Of a DNA stretch of 64,000 nt, positions 43,153 through 52,175 are shown piece after piece. The notes beneath the pieces were generated by a model. The model worked only from the letters and a program-made list of their open reading frames with translations. It did not search any database and was not told where the DNA came from. Location: NCBI RefSeq assembly GCF_947487805.1, contig NZ_CANKXW010000009.1, positions 140,205-204,204 of the forward strand, written 5' to 3'. The stretch's first letter is position 1. The number at the start of each line of letters is the position of its first letter. The stretch comes from an uncultured Tateyamaria sp. Its GTDB lineage: Bacteria; Pseudomonadota; Alphaproteobacteria; Rhodobacterales; Rhodobacteraceae. The translations under genes were made by a program, and so were the position numbers.

Positions 43153-43823
43153 TTGAACTTGTCCATCAGCTTTTGCATGGCCGAGCGTGTGTCAGCGGGT
43201 GGTGTGTCGGCCACCTTGGCCGGGGTCGGGGCCTTGGCGCCGGTGCCCGAGCGTGGGGGTGCGACCCGCAGGGCGACGGCGTTCATGAATTTCGGCCCGT
43301 CGCCGCGCGCCAGATGCGGTGCACCGTCCGCACAGCCGCGCAGCACATCATCAAGCCACCCGGCATCGGCCTTGGGAAAATCGCGCAGCACATAGCCCGG
43401 CACGGCGTCCTTGTGGCCCGGGTGGCCCACGCCCAACCGCACACGGGCATAGTCCGCGCCGATATGCGCGTGGATCGAACGCAACCCGTTGTGGCCCGCA
43501 TGGCCGCCACCCATTTTCCAGCGCACCTTGCCGGGGGCGAGGTCGATCTCGTCGTGCAGGACGATGACGTCGCCCGCGTCCAGTTTGTAAAACCGCATGG
43601 CCGCGCCGACACTGTCGCCGGATTTGTTCATGAAGGTCTCGGGCTTGAGCAGCACCGCGCGGTCAGAGCCGAAGCGCCCCTCGGACACGACACCCTGATG
43701 CTTGGACTTCCACGCCGGAAAGCCGTGATCGGCGGCGATTTCGTCCAGCGCCATGAAGCCGATATTGTGACGGTTGCGCGCGTATTTCGCGCCCGGATTG
43801 CCAAGGCCAACGATCAGTTTCAT
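43149..43823 (-). CDS. pth: Peptidyl-tRNA hydrolase
   Basis: 224 aa; ATG at 43823 gives MKLIVGLGNPGAKYARNRHN, the expected start with catalytic His in NRHNIGFMALD. Further motifs: LLKPETFMNKSG, IVLHDEIDL (Asp) and GGGHAGHNGLRSI. About 30 extra residues follow the usual end. It frees peptidyl-tRNAs. In most relatives rplY lies beside it; here a 1.1-kb insertion on the other strand separates them. Confidence 0.95.
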   Translation of the reverse strand: MKLIVGLGNPGAKYARNRHNIGFMALDEIAADHGFPAWKSKHQGVVSEGRFGSDRAVLLKPETFMNKSGDSVGAAMRFYKLDAGDVIVLHDEIDLAPGKVRWKMGGGHAGHNGLRSIHAHIGADYARVRLGVGHPGHKDAVPGYVLRDFPKADAGWLDDVLRGCADGAPHLARGDGPKFMNAVALRVAPPRSGTGAKAPTPAKVADTPPADTRSAMQKLMDKFK

Positions 43824-44023
43824 GGGTGCACTCTTTTGAAATGTTGCGGCGCAGCATAGGGATTTGCGGCGGCACGGTCCAGACACCCAGATGGTCCGCC
43901 CGCGCGCCGCGGTCGCGCGCAGCTATCCGGTTGCACGATACGGCGCGAGGTCTGGATTTCCCCACTACCCACGGTAGCGGGTGCGCCTATGCTGGCCTTC
44001 TTTATCAAAAGGCTTTTTTAACT

Positions 44024-44926
44024 ATGGCAAATATTACTGGCATCAAAGTGCAGCTTGATACGGCGTCGGATTGGTGGTCACCCACCAGGGACGCCTTGTT
44101 TCTGGGTGTGTATTCCAAGCAGGGGGGGCGTGAATTCCGCCTCAATGGCGCGATTGATCTGAACGTTGACGATCTTGAAATCACGCTTGCACTGGGCACG
44201 TCCTGCTGCCCGACGGACAGCGATGTGCAGGTGCAATACAGCACCGGATTGGGGGTAAACGATCCGCTCCTGAACCCGATCCGGCTGGAGGATGTGGAGT
44301 TTGTTTATCTGCGCAAGGAGACGGCAGAGTCCACCAGTGTGAACGATGACCAGTACAAGCTGGATGGCGTGAGCGTGCTGATGTGCGATGGGGGCGGCAA
44401 TCTGCGCCGGTTCCGCAAGGACTTCGAGATCAATTTCAGCGATGAAGCCGGCTTGCAGCACTGGTTGGGTGAGACCAGTCCGCCCGTCTGTGCGATCACC
44501 GTGACGTTGCGATTGCTGGAACACAAGGACGAGGACAAGAAGCCCGCGGGCTACAAGTGGGACTTCAACTTTGGCATGCGCTTTGCGGGTCAGACACATA
44601 ATATTCTGCCCAAGGACTACCGGATCAAGATCCGGCGCAAGGACGAACCGGATGAATGGCATCGCCATTTCAACCTGAGCCACACGGTCTATTCGGTTGG
44701 CTGTTGCGGCCAGACGCCCGAGATCGAGGTGTTCGGAGACGCGACCGAGCTGGATTGGACATCGCGGGACGACTATGGGTCCGCACACAGGCATCACAAG
44801 GTGGCCTGCGACCACGCGCCCGCCACCACGACCGGCAATTTCGATTTCCTGGTCAAGGGGCAGTCGTCGAACAGGAAATCCCGCATATTCTTTACCTACG
44901 ACATCACCACCCAGTGCCTGGGCTGA
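44024..44926 (+). CDS. Unknown protein, possible tandem PLAT-like domains
   Basis: 300 aa from ATG 44024 (AAAAGG about 11 nt upstream); the frame extends upstream to 43826 but those residues look non-coding. No family is recognised with confidence. The first half (KVQLDTASDWWSPTRDALFL, GVNDPLLNPIRLEDVEFVYL, YKLDGVSVLMCDGGGNLRRF, DFEINFSDEAGLQHWLGE) reads like a PLAT/LH2 beta-sandwich: nucleus D-x-W, lipid-facing strands, aspartate-rich loops. The second half (from about 160) repeats acidic/beta character and ends in HHKVACDHAPATTTGNFDFL. Many charged residues, no signal peptide. Confidence 0.55.
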   Translation: MANITGIKVQLDTASDWWSPTRDALFLGVYSKQGGREFRLNGAIDLNVDDLEITLALGTSCCPTDSDVQVQYSTGLGVNDPLLNPIRLEDVEFVYLRKETAESTSVNDDQYKLDGVSVLMCDGGGNLRRFRKDFEINFSDEAGLQHWLGETSPPVCAITVTLRLLEHKDEDKKPAGYKWDFNFGMRFAGQTHNILPKDYRIKIRRKDEPDEWHRHFNLSHTVYSVGCCGQTPEIEVFGDATELDWTSRDDYGSAHRHHKVACDHAPATTTGNFDFLVKGQSSNRKSRIFFTYDITTQCLG

Positions 44927-44942
44927 TCCGCGTAGAGACATG

Positions 44943-44974
44943 AAAAAAGGCCGCCCCGATCCGGGGCGGCCTTT
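44943..44974 (-). terminator. Intrinsic terminator between convergent genes
   Basis: Six A, then GGCCGCCCC, short loop, GGGGCGGCC (44949-44971). On the minus strand the hairpin is followed by six T, so it terminates rplY; on the plus strand only TTT follows, giving weaker termination for the 44024 gene. Confidence 0.88.
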
Positions 44975-44997
44975 GCATTCGTACCGGGGGGAAGGAT

Positions 44998-45642
44998 TTA
45001 TTCCTCGCCGCCCGCCTCGGTTGCCGCTTCTTCGCCTTCGGCGTCGCTCTCTTCGCTTTCAGAAGAGCGCAGGCCCGACGGTGCAGAAATGGTCGCGATC
45101 ACAAAGTCGCGGTCGATCGTGGGCTTCGACCCTGCGGGCAGGTTCACCGAAGAGATGGTGATGCTGTCGCCAACCTCGGCCTCGGACACGTCGATGGTGA
45201 TGCTTTCGGGGATGTCACCGGCCGTCACGACCAGTTCCACCTCGGGACGCACGAGGCTCAGCACGCCGCCCTTTTTCAGGCCGGGAGACACCTCTTCACC
45301 TTCCACGTCAACGCCGATGAACAGGTTGATCTTGGTGGTGCGGCGCAGGCGCATGAAATCCACGTGTGTGGGCAGGTCCTTGACCACATCGCGCTGCACG
45401 TCGCGGCAGATGACGCGGACGTCGTCGTGGCCGTCGACTTTCATGTTGAAGAGCGTCGACTTGAAGCGACCGGCCTTCAGCATCTTGAACAGTTTGTTAA
45501 AGGGCAGATTGATCGGCAGCGGATCCGTGTCGCCACCAAAAACAATCCCTGGAACCATGCCGTCGCGGCGGGCCTGACGAGCGGCGCCCTTGCCTGTCCC
45601 CGTACGTTCCAGGGCTTCGAGATCAGGAATCTCTCCAGCCAT
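44998..45642 (-). CDS. rplY: 50S ribosomal protein L25/general stress protein Ctc
   Basis: 214 aa: N-terminal L25 domain (about 1-95, binding 5S rRNA) and a C-terminal CTC/TL5 beta domain, then an acidic tail ([20 protein letters not shown]). [20 protein letters not shown] is the characteristic start. Loss of the normal pth neighbour is noted above. Confidence 0.93.
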   Translation of the reverse strand: MAGEIPDLEALERTGTGKGAARQARRDGMVPGIVFGGDTDPLPINLPFNKLFKMLKAGRFKSTLFNMKVDGHDDVRVICRDVQRDVVKDLPTHVDFMRLRRTTKINLFIGVDVEGEEVSPGLKKGGVLSLVRPEVELVVTAGDIPESITIDVSEAEVGDSITISSVNLPAGSKPTIDRDFVIATISAPSGLRSSESEESDAEGEEAATEAGGEE

Positions 45643-45790
45643 CGTAATTCTCCAAAGTTAGGGCAGGGTGCCTCCAAGGCTGTCACCCCGCGTGAAGTGC
45701 GCGCTATAGACCGGTTCGGCCCGCGTGAAAAGCCGGAAAATGCGTGGTTTTGCACTGGACCGGATGCGGCATGCGTGTCACCGCTGGCGC

Positions 45791-46939
45791 ATGCGGATAT
45801 TCAGCGATCTTTTTGCGTCCCGCCGCGCACTTGCGGGCTTTGTCGTGGTGGGCTTTGGCTGGGCTGCGTTTTCGGCGCAGATGCCGGTGATCAAGGGCCA
45901 GGTGGGCGTGAGCGACGGGGCCTGGGGCACGCTTGTACTGATTGGGTCGACGGGGGCGCTGATGGCGATGTGGCTGGCGCCGCTGGTCTTTCGGCTGGTG
46001 GGGCGCTGGGCGCTGATCGTGGGGGCTATGGCCATGGTGGCGGGCTTTGTGCTGGCCGGTGCGGCGCACACGCCGCTGGCCATCGGCGTGGCGCTGTTTC
46101 TGGCCGCCGGTGGCTCTGGCGTGGCGGATGTGCTGGCCAATGCCGAGGTGAGCGAGGCAGAGGCAGAGACGGGCCGCAGCCTGATGAACCTCAACCACGG
46201 CCTTTTCTCCGTGGCCTATGCGGTGGCGGCAGTGCTGGTGGGGGCGGCGCGCGAAGGCGGGTTCGGGCCTGTGGCGGTCTTTGGCGCGATGGGGATCGCC
46301 GTGGCGGTCCTGACGCCCTGGATGCTGCTGCCCACCCGCGCGCCTGATCCGGATGACGCGCAGGATGCGGCGGGCATGCCGCGGGCACTGGTCTGGGTGG
46401 GTGGCCTCGTGGTGCTGTCGGCCTTTCTGGGCGAGGCCGCCTCCGAGGGCTGGTCGGCTCTGCATGTCGAACGCACACTGGGCGGCGGCCCGGCCGAAGG
46501 CGCGCTGGGCCCGGCGTTGCTGGCCACGGGCATGGCCATCGGTCGGCTGGGCGCACATATGTTCGGCGCTGGCTGGCCGCCCTTCCGCGTGATGGTGCTG
46601 GCCTCTTGCCTGGCAGGATGCGGTCTGGCGCTGGCCGGGGCCGCGCCGGGCCTGACCACCGCCTATGTCGGCTTTCTGCTCGGGGGCCTGGGCGTCTCGG
46701 TGGTGGGCCCGCTGGCGCTGGGCCTCGTGGGTCAGGCCGTGCGCCCCAAACACCGCCTTGCCGCCATCAGCCAGGCCGCCGCTCTGGGCTATGCCGCCTT
46801 TTTCCTCGGGCCAGTGGTCATGGGGTTCGTGGCCGAGCTTTTCGGCCTGCGCGTGTCCTTCTATGTAATTGCCGCGGCCATGTTCGTCGTGGCCGCAGGG
46901 CTCCTGCCACTCTGGTCAGGCATGCTGGCGCGCCGCTGA
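45791..46939 (+). CDS. MFS transporter
   Basis: 382 aa from the ATG at 45791 (GCGCATGCG; earlier in-frame starts at 45725 add a non-family-like stretch). Twelve hydrophobic segments; the loop and helix pattern with NHGLFSVAYAVAAV and GWSALHVERTLGGGP resembles YbjJ/FucP-like symporters, but no substrate motif is seen. Highly G-rich codons throughout. It is followed by the B-type repeat and by the convergent lldD gene. Confidence 0.83.
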   Translation: MRIFSDLFASRRALAGFVVVGFGWAAFSAQMPVIKGQVGVSDGAWGTLVLIGSTGALMAMWLAPLVFRLVGRWALIVGAMAMVAGFVLAGAAHTPLAIGVALFLAAGGSGVADVLANAEVSEAEAETGRSLMNLNHGLFSVAYAVAAVLVGAAREGGFGPVAVFGAMGIAVAVLTPWMLLPTRAPDPDDAQDAAGMPRALVWVGGLVVLSAFLGEAASEGWSALHVERTLGGGPAEGALGPALLATGMAIGRLGAHMFGAGWPPFRVMVLASCLAGCGLALAGAAPGLTTAYVGFLLGGLGVSVVGPLALGLVGQAVRPKHRLAAISQAAALGYAAFFLGPVVMGFVAELFGLRVSFYVIAAAMFVVAAGLLPLWSGMLARR

Positions 46940-46940
46940 C

Positions 46941-46990
46941 CCCTTCCTTTCGCGACAAATACCTCGGGGGTCCGGGGGCCGCGCCCCCGG
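46941..46990. repeat. Dispersed intergenic repeat, B-type copy
   Basis: CCCTTCCTTTCGCGACAAAT, then CTCGGGGGTCCGGGGG and a GC hairpin (GGGGGCC GCGC CCCCC). The first 30 nt match the reverse complement of 50719-50750 almost exactly. It sits after the MFS gene and, read on the minus strand, behind the lldD stop, as hairpin plus AT-rich end. Confidence 0.7.
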
Positions 46991-47021
46991 GCGGTCGCCG
47001 CAGGACACTGCGGCGAAATCC

Positions 47022-48185
47022 CTATTGCCAGCGGCCCTCGAACCCTTCGGGCACCAACAGGTTGTGCCGGCCCAGATCCGCCACCTGCGTCTCGCCGCAC
47101 AAGGCCATGGTCGTGTCCAGCTCCTTGTGGATCACGTTCAGCGCCTCGGTCACACCCTGCTGGCCCATGGCCCCCAGTCCGTAAATGAAAGCGCGCCCGA
47201 TATAGGTGCCCTTGGCGCCCATCGCGACTGCTTTCAACACGTCCTGACCGGACCGGATGCCGCCATCCAGATGCACCTCAACCTGATCACCCACCGCGTC
47301 CAGGATCGCAGGCAGCGCACGGATCGACGACAGCGCCCCATCCAGCTGCCGCCCGCCGTGGTTCGACACGATGATCGCATCCGCCCCGACCTTCAGCGCC
47401 ATCTTGGCGTCCTCAGCATCAAGGATCCCCTTGAGGATCACCTTCCCGCCCCATGCCTCTTTCAGCTTGGCCACCTTGTTCCAATCCAGTGATGGATCGA
47501 ACTGTTCTGCCGTCCACGCGCCCAGTTGCGACATGTCGGACACGCCGTGCACGTGACCGACGATGTTGCCGAACTCGCGCCGCTTGGCGGACAGCATTTC
47601 GATCCCCCAGCCCCATTTGGTGGCCAGGTTCGCGATGGTCTTGGGGGTCATCTTGGGCGGGGCGGACAACCCGTTCTTGATGTCCTTGTGCCGCTGGCCA
47701 AGGATCTGCAAATCCAGCGTGATGACCAGCGCGGAACAGTTCGCATCCTTGGCCCGCTGGATCAGGCGGGAGACGAAATCCTCATCCTTCATCGTATAGA
47801 GCTGGAACCAGAAGGGCGCGTCGGTGAAACCGGCCACGTCCTCGATCGAGTTGATCGACATGGTCGACAGGGTGAAGGGCACGCCGAACTTTTCGGCGGC
47901 CCGCGCGGCCTTCATCTCGCCGTCGGCGTGTTGCATGCCCGTCAGACCCACGGGGGCCAGCGCCACGGGCATCGCCACATCCTGCCCGATCATCTGGCTT
48001 GCCGTGCTGCGCCCGGTCATGTCCACGGCCACGCGCTGGCGCAGGCGGATGTCATCGAAATCCGAGCTGTTGTCGCGGAATGTCTGCTCGGTCCAGCTGC
48101 CGGATTCGCAGTAATCGTAGAACATGCGGGGCACGCGCCGGGCGTAGATGCGCTTGAGATCGTCGATGGTGGTGATGGTGGGCAC
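47022..48185 (-). CDS. lldD: FMN-dependent L-lactate dehydrogenase
   Basis: 387 aa alpha-hydroxy-acid oxidase family member. FMN and active-site features: IIVSNHGGRQLDGA (catalytic His), YIGRAFIYGLGAMG and the early YYDYCESGSWTEQTFR (YDY..SG motif of the family, split: FYDYCESGSW). LldD oxidises L-lactate to pyruvate. It lies divergently from the nitroreductase-like gene and has a palindromic candidate operator upstream. Confidence 0.9.
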   Translation of the reverse strand: MPTITTIDDLKRIYARRVPRMFYDYCESGSWTEQTFRDNSSDFDDIRLRQRVAVDMTGRSTASQMIGQDVAMPVALAPVGLTGMQHADGEMKAARAAEKFGVPFTLSTMSINSIEDVAGFTDAPFWFQLYTMKDEDFVSRLIQRAKDANCSALVITLDLQILGQRHKDIKNGLSAPPKMTPKTIANLATKWGWGIEMLSAKRREFGNIVGHVHGVSDMSQLGAWTAEQFDPSLDWNKVAKLKEAWGGKVILKGILDAEDAKMALKVGADAIIVSNHGGRQLDGALSSIRALPAILDAVGDQVEVHLDGGIRSGQDVLKAVAMGAKGTYIGRAFIYGLGAMGQQGVTEALNVIHKELDTTMALCGETQVADLGRHNLLVPEGFEGRWQ

Positions 48186-48200
48186 GGGCTTACCTCGTAT

Positions 48201-48223
48201 ATTGGTCAGGTTTAGTTACCAAT
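48201..48223. promoter_or_regulatory. Inverted repeat upstream of lldD
   Basis: ATTGGT, 11-nt spacer, ACCAAT, 16-38 nt before the lldD start. The half-sites resemble those bound by LldR/FadR-type GntR repressors, but the spacer is longer than the classic 5-7 nt. Regulation of lldD by a lactate-responsive factor is plausible; no regulator gene is next to it. Confidence 0.4.
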
Positions 48224-48270
48224 TTGACCCGTTCGGTTCAAGATCTCTTTTTCTCGCATCGAAAAAGTAC

Positions 48271-48339
48271 GAAATAGGACTTGTTTGGTGCGAAATGGAA
48301 CTATATTGACTAATGTAATTCGAAATCGCACTTTATTGG
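48271..48339. promoter_or_regulatory. Three direct repeats upstream of the nitroreductase-like gene
   Basis: Copies at 48271-48288, 48292-48309 and 48322-48339 fit GAAATnGnACTnnnTTGG, spaced 21 and 30 nt. The third overlaps the ribosome binding region (TTGGAGG), the second contains a TTGAC element. The region is AT-rich against a GC-rich background. Likely operator and promoter of the gene pair 48348-49935, possibly bound by the MarR protein encoded at 49486. Confidence 0.5.
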
Positions 48340-48347
48340 AGGTTCCC

Positions 48348-49493
48348 ATGTCCCTGTCCCGTCGCAAAACGCTCGCCCTGCTGGGTGGGGGTGCCATTCT
48401 CGCCGCCGGGGGTGCCGGCGCCTATACCGTGACCCGTATGCCCCGCAGCGCCCATGCGCCATGGGCCGCTGCGGGTGGTTACTCTGATCCGCGGATGCGC
48501 GCGCTCAGCTATGCGATCCTCGCGCCCAATCCGCACAACCGCCAGCCGTGGCAGGTGGACTTGCGCACGGACGGTGAGGTGACACTGCGCGTGGACACGG
48601 ACCGGCTGTTGCCGCACACCGATCCGTTCAGCCGTCAGATCGTGATTGGTCTTGGGTGTTTTCTGGAACTGATGACGCTGGCGGCGGCGCAGGATGGGTA
48701 CGGGGTTGAGCTGGACCTCTTTCCCGATGGCGAGGACCCCACCGCGCTGGACGCGCGCCGGGTTGCGGTGGCGCGGTTTGTCGAGGGGGCGGGCACGCCT
48801 GCGCCGGACCTCTTTGGGCAGGTGATGCACCGCCGGTCGCTGAAAGAACCCTTTGACACCGAGCGCATGGTGGATCGCGCAACGCTCGACGCGGTGCTGG
48901 GGGCGGCCACACGCACGCGCGTTGCGGGGTCGGTTGATCCCAAGGACATCGCAGAGTTGCGTGTGCTGAGCCACGAAGCGCTGCGGATCGAGATCGAGAC
49001 GCCGCACACCTATAAGGAAAGCGTCGATCTGTTCCGCATCGGCAGTCGCGAGGTCGATGCCAACCCCGACGGGATCGATTTTACGGGTCCGATGTTCGAG
49101 GCGATGGCCGTCACCGGCACGTTCAGTCGCGAAGCGGCGCTGGATCGGAAATCCATGGCCTATACCGAAGGGTTGAAGGCCGTTTTTGCCAATACGGACA
49201 CGGCCATGGGGCATCTGTGGCAGATCACGCCAACCAATACGCGCGCCGATCAGATTGCGGCAGGGCAGGATTGGCTGCGGCTGAACCTGGCCACGGCCCA
49301 AGCGGGCTTGGGCATGCAACCGCTGAGCCAGGCGTTGCAGGAATATCCGGAGATGTCGGGGCTTTATGCCGAATTGCATGACAGGCTGGCCCCTGAGGGT
49401 GGAACTGTGCAAATGTTTGCGCGGGTGGGCTATGGTGAGACCGTGGCGCAAAGCCCCAGATGGCCCATAGAGAGCAAGATCGTGCATGGCTGA
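48348..49493 (+). CDS. Tat-exported nitroreductase-like (Acg family) FMN oxidoreductase
   Basis: 381 aa from the ATG at 48348 (TTGGAGG 8-12 nt upstream); the frame opens earlier at 48285. Twin-arginine signal SRRKTLALLGGGAILAAGG. FMN-binding body with PNPHNRQPWQVDL (the NxQPW motif of nitroreductases) and QAGLGMQPLSQAL. Acg-type proteins are large divergent nitroreductases. The stop overlaps the MarR start by 8 nt, so the two are co-regulated. Confidence 0.82.
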   Translation: MSLSRRKTLALLGGGAILAAGGAGAYTVTRMPRSAHAPWAAAGGYSDPRMRALSYAILAPNPHNRQPWQVDLRTDGEVTLRVDTDRLLPHTDPFSRQIVIGLGCFLELMTLAAAQDGYGVELDLFPDGEDPTALDARRVAVARFVEGAGTPAPDLFGQVMHRRSLKEPFDTERMVDRATLDAVLGAATRTRVAGSVDPKDIAELRVLSHEALRIEIETPHTYKESVDLFRIGSREVDANPDGIDFTGPMFEAMAVTGTFSREAALDRKSMAYTEGLKAVFANTDTAMGHLWQITPTNTRADQIAAGQDWLRLNLATAQAGLGMQPLSQALQEYPEMSGLYAELHDRLAPEGGTVQMFARVGYGETVAQSPRWPIESKIVHG

Positions 49494-49935
49494 ACCCAAT
49501 CCCGCCGTATTTTTCGAGGTGTTCACCGAGATTGGCATCATCGAACAGTTGAGCCGCGCCTTGCTCGAGGCGCAGCTGCCGGCGGGATTGATTGCACCGC
49601 ATTTCACGGTGCTGAACCACCTGACGCGGGTGGCGGATGGGCGCACGCCGATGGAGATGGCGCGCGCCTTTCAGATCCCCAAGACGTCGATGACCCACAC
49701 GCTCAAGGTGCTGGAGGCGCAGGGGTTGGTCGAGACACGCGCAAACCCCGAGGACGGGCGGTCAAAGCGGGTGTGGCTGACCGACAAGGGGCGGGACGTG
49801 CGCGCCCGGACCATCGCAAGCCTTGCGCCCGTGTTGGCAGAGCTGGCGGCGGGATTCGACATCGAACGGCTCTTGGAGATCAAGCCGGTGCTGACCGACC
49901 TGCGCGTTTTCATGGATGCCGCGCGCGATCCCTGA
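49486..49935 (+). CDS. MarR family transcriptional regulator
   Basis: 149 aa winged helix: EIGIIEQLSRALLEAQLP, then the HTH ARAFQIPKTSMTHTLKVLEAQGLVETRANPEDGRSKRVWLTDKG (characteristic beta-wing DGRSKRVWLT). It should sense a phenolic or oxidising small molecule and act locally; starts inside the nitroreductase gene end (8-nt overlap). Confidence 0.93.
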   Translation: MAEPNPAVFFEVFTEIGIIEQLSRALLEAQLPAGLIAPHFTVLNHLTRVADGRTPMEMARAFQIPKTSMTHTLKVLEAQGLVETRANPEDGRSKRVWLTDKGRDVRARTIASLAPVLAELAAGFDIERLLEIKPVLTDLRVFMDAARDP

Positions 49936-49983
49936 GGTGCGGCGGCTTGCCAAGCCTGTGGCGCGCGGGCTAAACGGCGCGCC

Positions 49984-50682
49984 ATGACCGAACGCCCCCA
50001 TCGCAATTTTTACGGACGTCTCAAGGGCAAGACCCTGAAGGACAGTCAGAAACGCTATATCGCCGAGGATCTGGCCGATCTGTCGCCCGGTGCCGTATCG
50101 TGGGAGGACAATCCCGCGCGCACGCCTCTGGATCTGGATGCGCTATTTGGCGGGCGGCCGGTGTGGCTGGAGGTCGGATTTGGCGGTGGAGAACATTTGG
50201 TGCATCAGGCCAGCGCCAATCCGGAGGTGGGGATCATCGGGGCGGAGCCTTACATCAACGGTGTTGCGATGCTGTTGGGCAAGATCCGGCGGGCGGGGGT
50301 GTCGAACCTTGCCGTGCATCCCGGCGATGCCCGCGATCTGATGGATGTGCTGCCCGCGGCGTCGATTGCGCGGGCGTTCCTGCTGTACCCTGATCCGTGG
50401 CCCAAGGCGCGCCACCATCGCCGCCGGTTTGTCACGCCCGAACATCTGGAACCGCTGGCCCGCGTGATGCAACCCGGTGCGGTGTTGCGGGTGGCGACGG
50501 ATATTCCCGATTACGTTCGTCAGACGTTGGAAGAGGTGCCACGTGCGGGGTTCGAATGGCTGGCGGAGCGGGCCGGGGACTGGCGCACGCCCTGGGATGA
50601 CTGGATCAGCACGCGCTATGAGCAAAAGGCCCTGCGTGAGGGGCGTGTGCCGCATTACCTGACGTTTCGCCGGTTGGGGTAG
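49984..50682 (+). CDS. trmB: tRNA (guanosine(46)-N7)-methyltransferase
   Basis: 232 aa. SAM site WLEVGFGGGEHLVHQA, conserved FLLYPDPWPKARHHRRRFV (catalytic Asp and basic loop) and SPGA/PEHLEPLARVM. It makes m7G46 in tRNAs. Normally beside metK in relatives; here 17 kb away. Followed by a B-type repeat. Confidence 0.95.
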   Translation: MTERPHRNFYGRLKGKTLKDSQKRYIAEDLADLSPGAVSWEDNPARTPLDLDALFGGRPVWLEVGFGGGEHLVHQASANPEVGIIGAEPYINGVAMLLGKIRRAGVSNLAVHPGDARDLMDVLPAASIARAFLLYPDPWPKARHHRRRFVTPEHLEPLARVMQPGAVLRVATDIPDYVRQTLEEVPRAGFEWLAERAGDWRTPWDDWISTRYEQKALREGRVPHYLTFRRLG

Positions 50683-50690
50683 GGCGGTTT

Positions 50691-50750
50691 GGGGGCGCTG
50701 CCCCCGGCGCTTTGCGCCTCCCCCGAGGTATTTGTCGCGAAAGGAAGGGG
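50691..50750. repeat. Dispersed intergenic repeat, B-type copy (reverse orientation)
   Basis: GGGGGCGCTGCCCCC hairpin, second hairpin GGCGCTTTGCGCC, then CCCCCGAGGTATTTGTCGCG and AAAGGAAGGGG. Read on the minus strand its right part matches 46941-46970. The orientation places the hairpins straight behind the trmB stop, which suits a terminator. Confidence 0.7.
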
Positions 50751-50818
50751 CGGTGTCTGGACGGCTTTGACGCGCCGGGGTAGGTGTGCGGCGAACACGG
50801 AAAGATGCGAGCGCAAAC

Positions 50819-52171
50819 ATGTCCAGCCACGGTGACCCGATACCCATGACCTCTCTGGCCTGCGGGGCCTTGTCCGGCACGGCGGATGTGCCGGGCGACA
50901 AGTCGATTTCGCACCGGTCGCTGATCCTGGGTGCGCTGTCGGTGGGTGAAACGACGATCACCGGGTTGCTGGAAGGTCAGGACGTGCTGGACACGGCGCG
51001 TGCGATGCGGGCGTTCGGGGCCGAGGTGACGGATCATGGTGGTGGCAACTGGTCGGTGCATGGTGTGGGCGTTGGCGGGTTTGCCGAGCCGGAGCAGGTG
51101 ATTGATTGTGGCAATTCCGGCACCGGTGTGCGGTTGATCATGGGGGCGATGGCGACCTCGCCCATATCGGCCACGTTCACGGGGGATGCGAGTTTGAACA
51201 AGCGGCCCATGGCGAGGGTCACAGACCCTCTGGCGCTGTTTGGTTGTGCGGCGGTCGGCAGGGCGGGCGGGCGGTTGCCCATGACGCTGGTCGGCGCCGC
51301 GGATCCGGTGCCGGTGCGCTATGTGGTGCCGGTGCCGTCGGCGCAGGTGAAGTCCGCGGTGTTGCTGGCGGGGTTGAATGCGCCCGGTGAGACGGTGGTG
51401 ATCGAGGCCGAGGCGACGCGCGATCACACGGAGCGGATGCTCGCCGGGTTTGGCGCAGAGATTTCGACCGAAGTGACGGACGAGGGCCGGGTCATCACCT
51501 TGAAGGGCCAGCCCGAGTTGGTGCCGCAGCATATCGAGGTGCCGCGGGATCCATCCTCGGCCGCGTTTCCGGCCTGTGCGGCGCTGATCGTGCCGGGGTC
51601 GGATGTGCTGGTGCCGACCATCGGGCTGAACCCGACGCGGGCGGGGCTTTATGAGACGCTGCGCGAGATGGGGGCGGACCTGACCTATGAAAACCTGCGC
51701 GAAGAGGGGGGCGAGCCGGTCGCCGACCTGCGCGCGCGGTTCTCGCCTGATCTGGTGGGCATCGAGGTGCCTGCGGACCGTGCGGCGAGCATGATCGACG
51801 AATACCCGGTGCTGTCTGTTGTTGCGTCCTTTGCCAGAGGCAAGACGCATATGCCGGGCGTGAAGGAGTTGCGCGTCAAGGAGAGTGACCGCATCGACGC
51901 GATGGCCACGGGCCTGCGGGCGGCGGGCGTCACGGTGGAGGACGGGCCGGACTGGTGGACGGTCACGGGGCTGGGCCACGGCAATGTGCCGGGCGGGGTG
52001 ACCTGTGCCAGCCATCTCGATCACCGCATCGCGATGTCTTTCCTGGTGATGGGCATGGCCACGCAGAAGCCGATGTCGGTAGATGATGGCGGCCCGATTG
52101 CGACGTCTTTCCCAATTTTCGAGCCGTTGATGGCCGCCCTCGGGGCGGATGTGCGGCGCAGCGCGGGCTGA
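50819..52171 (+). CDS. aroA: 3-phosphoshikimate 1-carboxyvinyltransferase (EPSP synthase)
   Basis: 450 aa from the ATG at 50819 ([12 protein letters not shown]); the frame starts at 50786. Key motifs: [15 protein letters not shown] (Lys, phosphate binding), [14 protein letters not shown], and [15 protein letters not shown]. Sixth step of the shikimate pathway. The cmk gene follows after 4 nt, as in the widespread aroA-cmk order. Confidence 0.96.
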   Translation: MSSHGDPIPMTSLACGALSGTADVPGDKSISHRSLILGALSVGETTITGLLEGQDVLDTARAMRAFGAEVTDHGGGNWSVHGVGVGGFAEPEQVIDCGNSGTGVRLIMGAMATSPISATFTGDASLNKRPMARVTDPLALFGCAAVGRAGGRLPMTLVGAADPVPVRYVVPVPSAQVKSAVLLAGLNAPGETVVIEAEATRDHTERMLAGFGAEISTEVTDEGRVITLKGQPELVPQHIEVPRDPSSAAFPACAALIVPGSDVLVPTIGLNPTRAGLYETLREMGADLTYENLREEGGEPVADLRARFSPDLVGIEVPADRAASMIDEYPVLSVVASFARGKTHMPGVKELRVKESDRIDAMATGLRAAGVTVEDGPDWWTVTGLGHGNVPGGVTCASHLDHRIAMSFLVMGMATQKPMSVDDGGPIATSFPIFEPLMAALGADVRRSAG

Positions 52172-52175
52172 GCCT

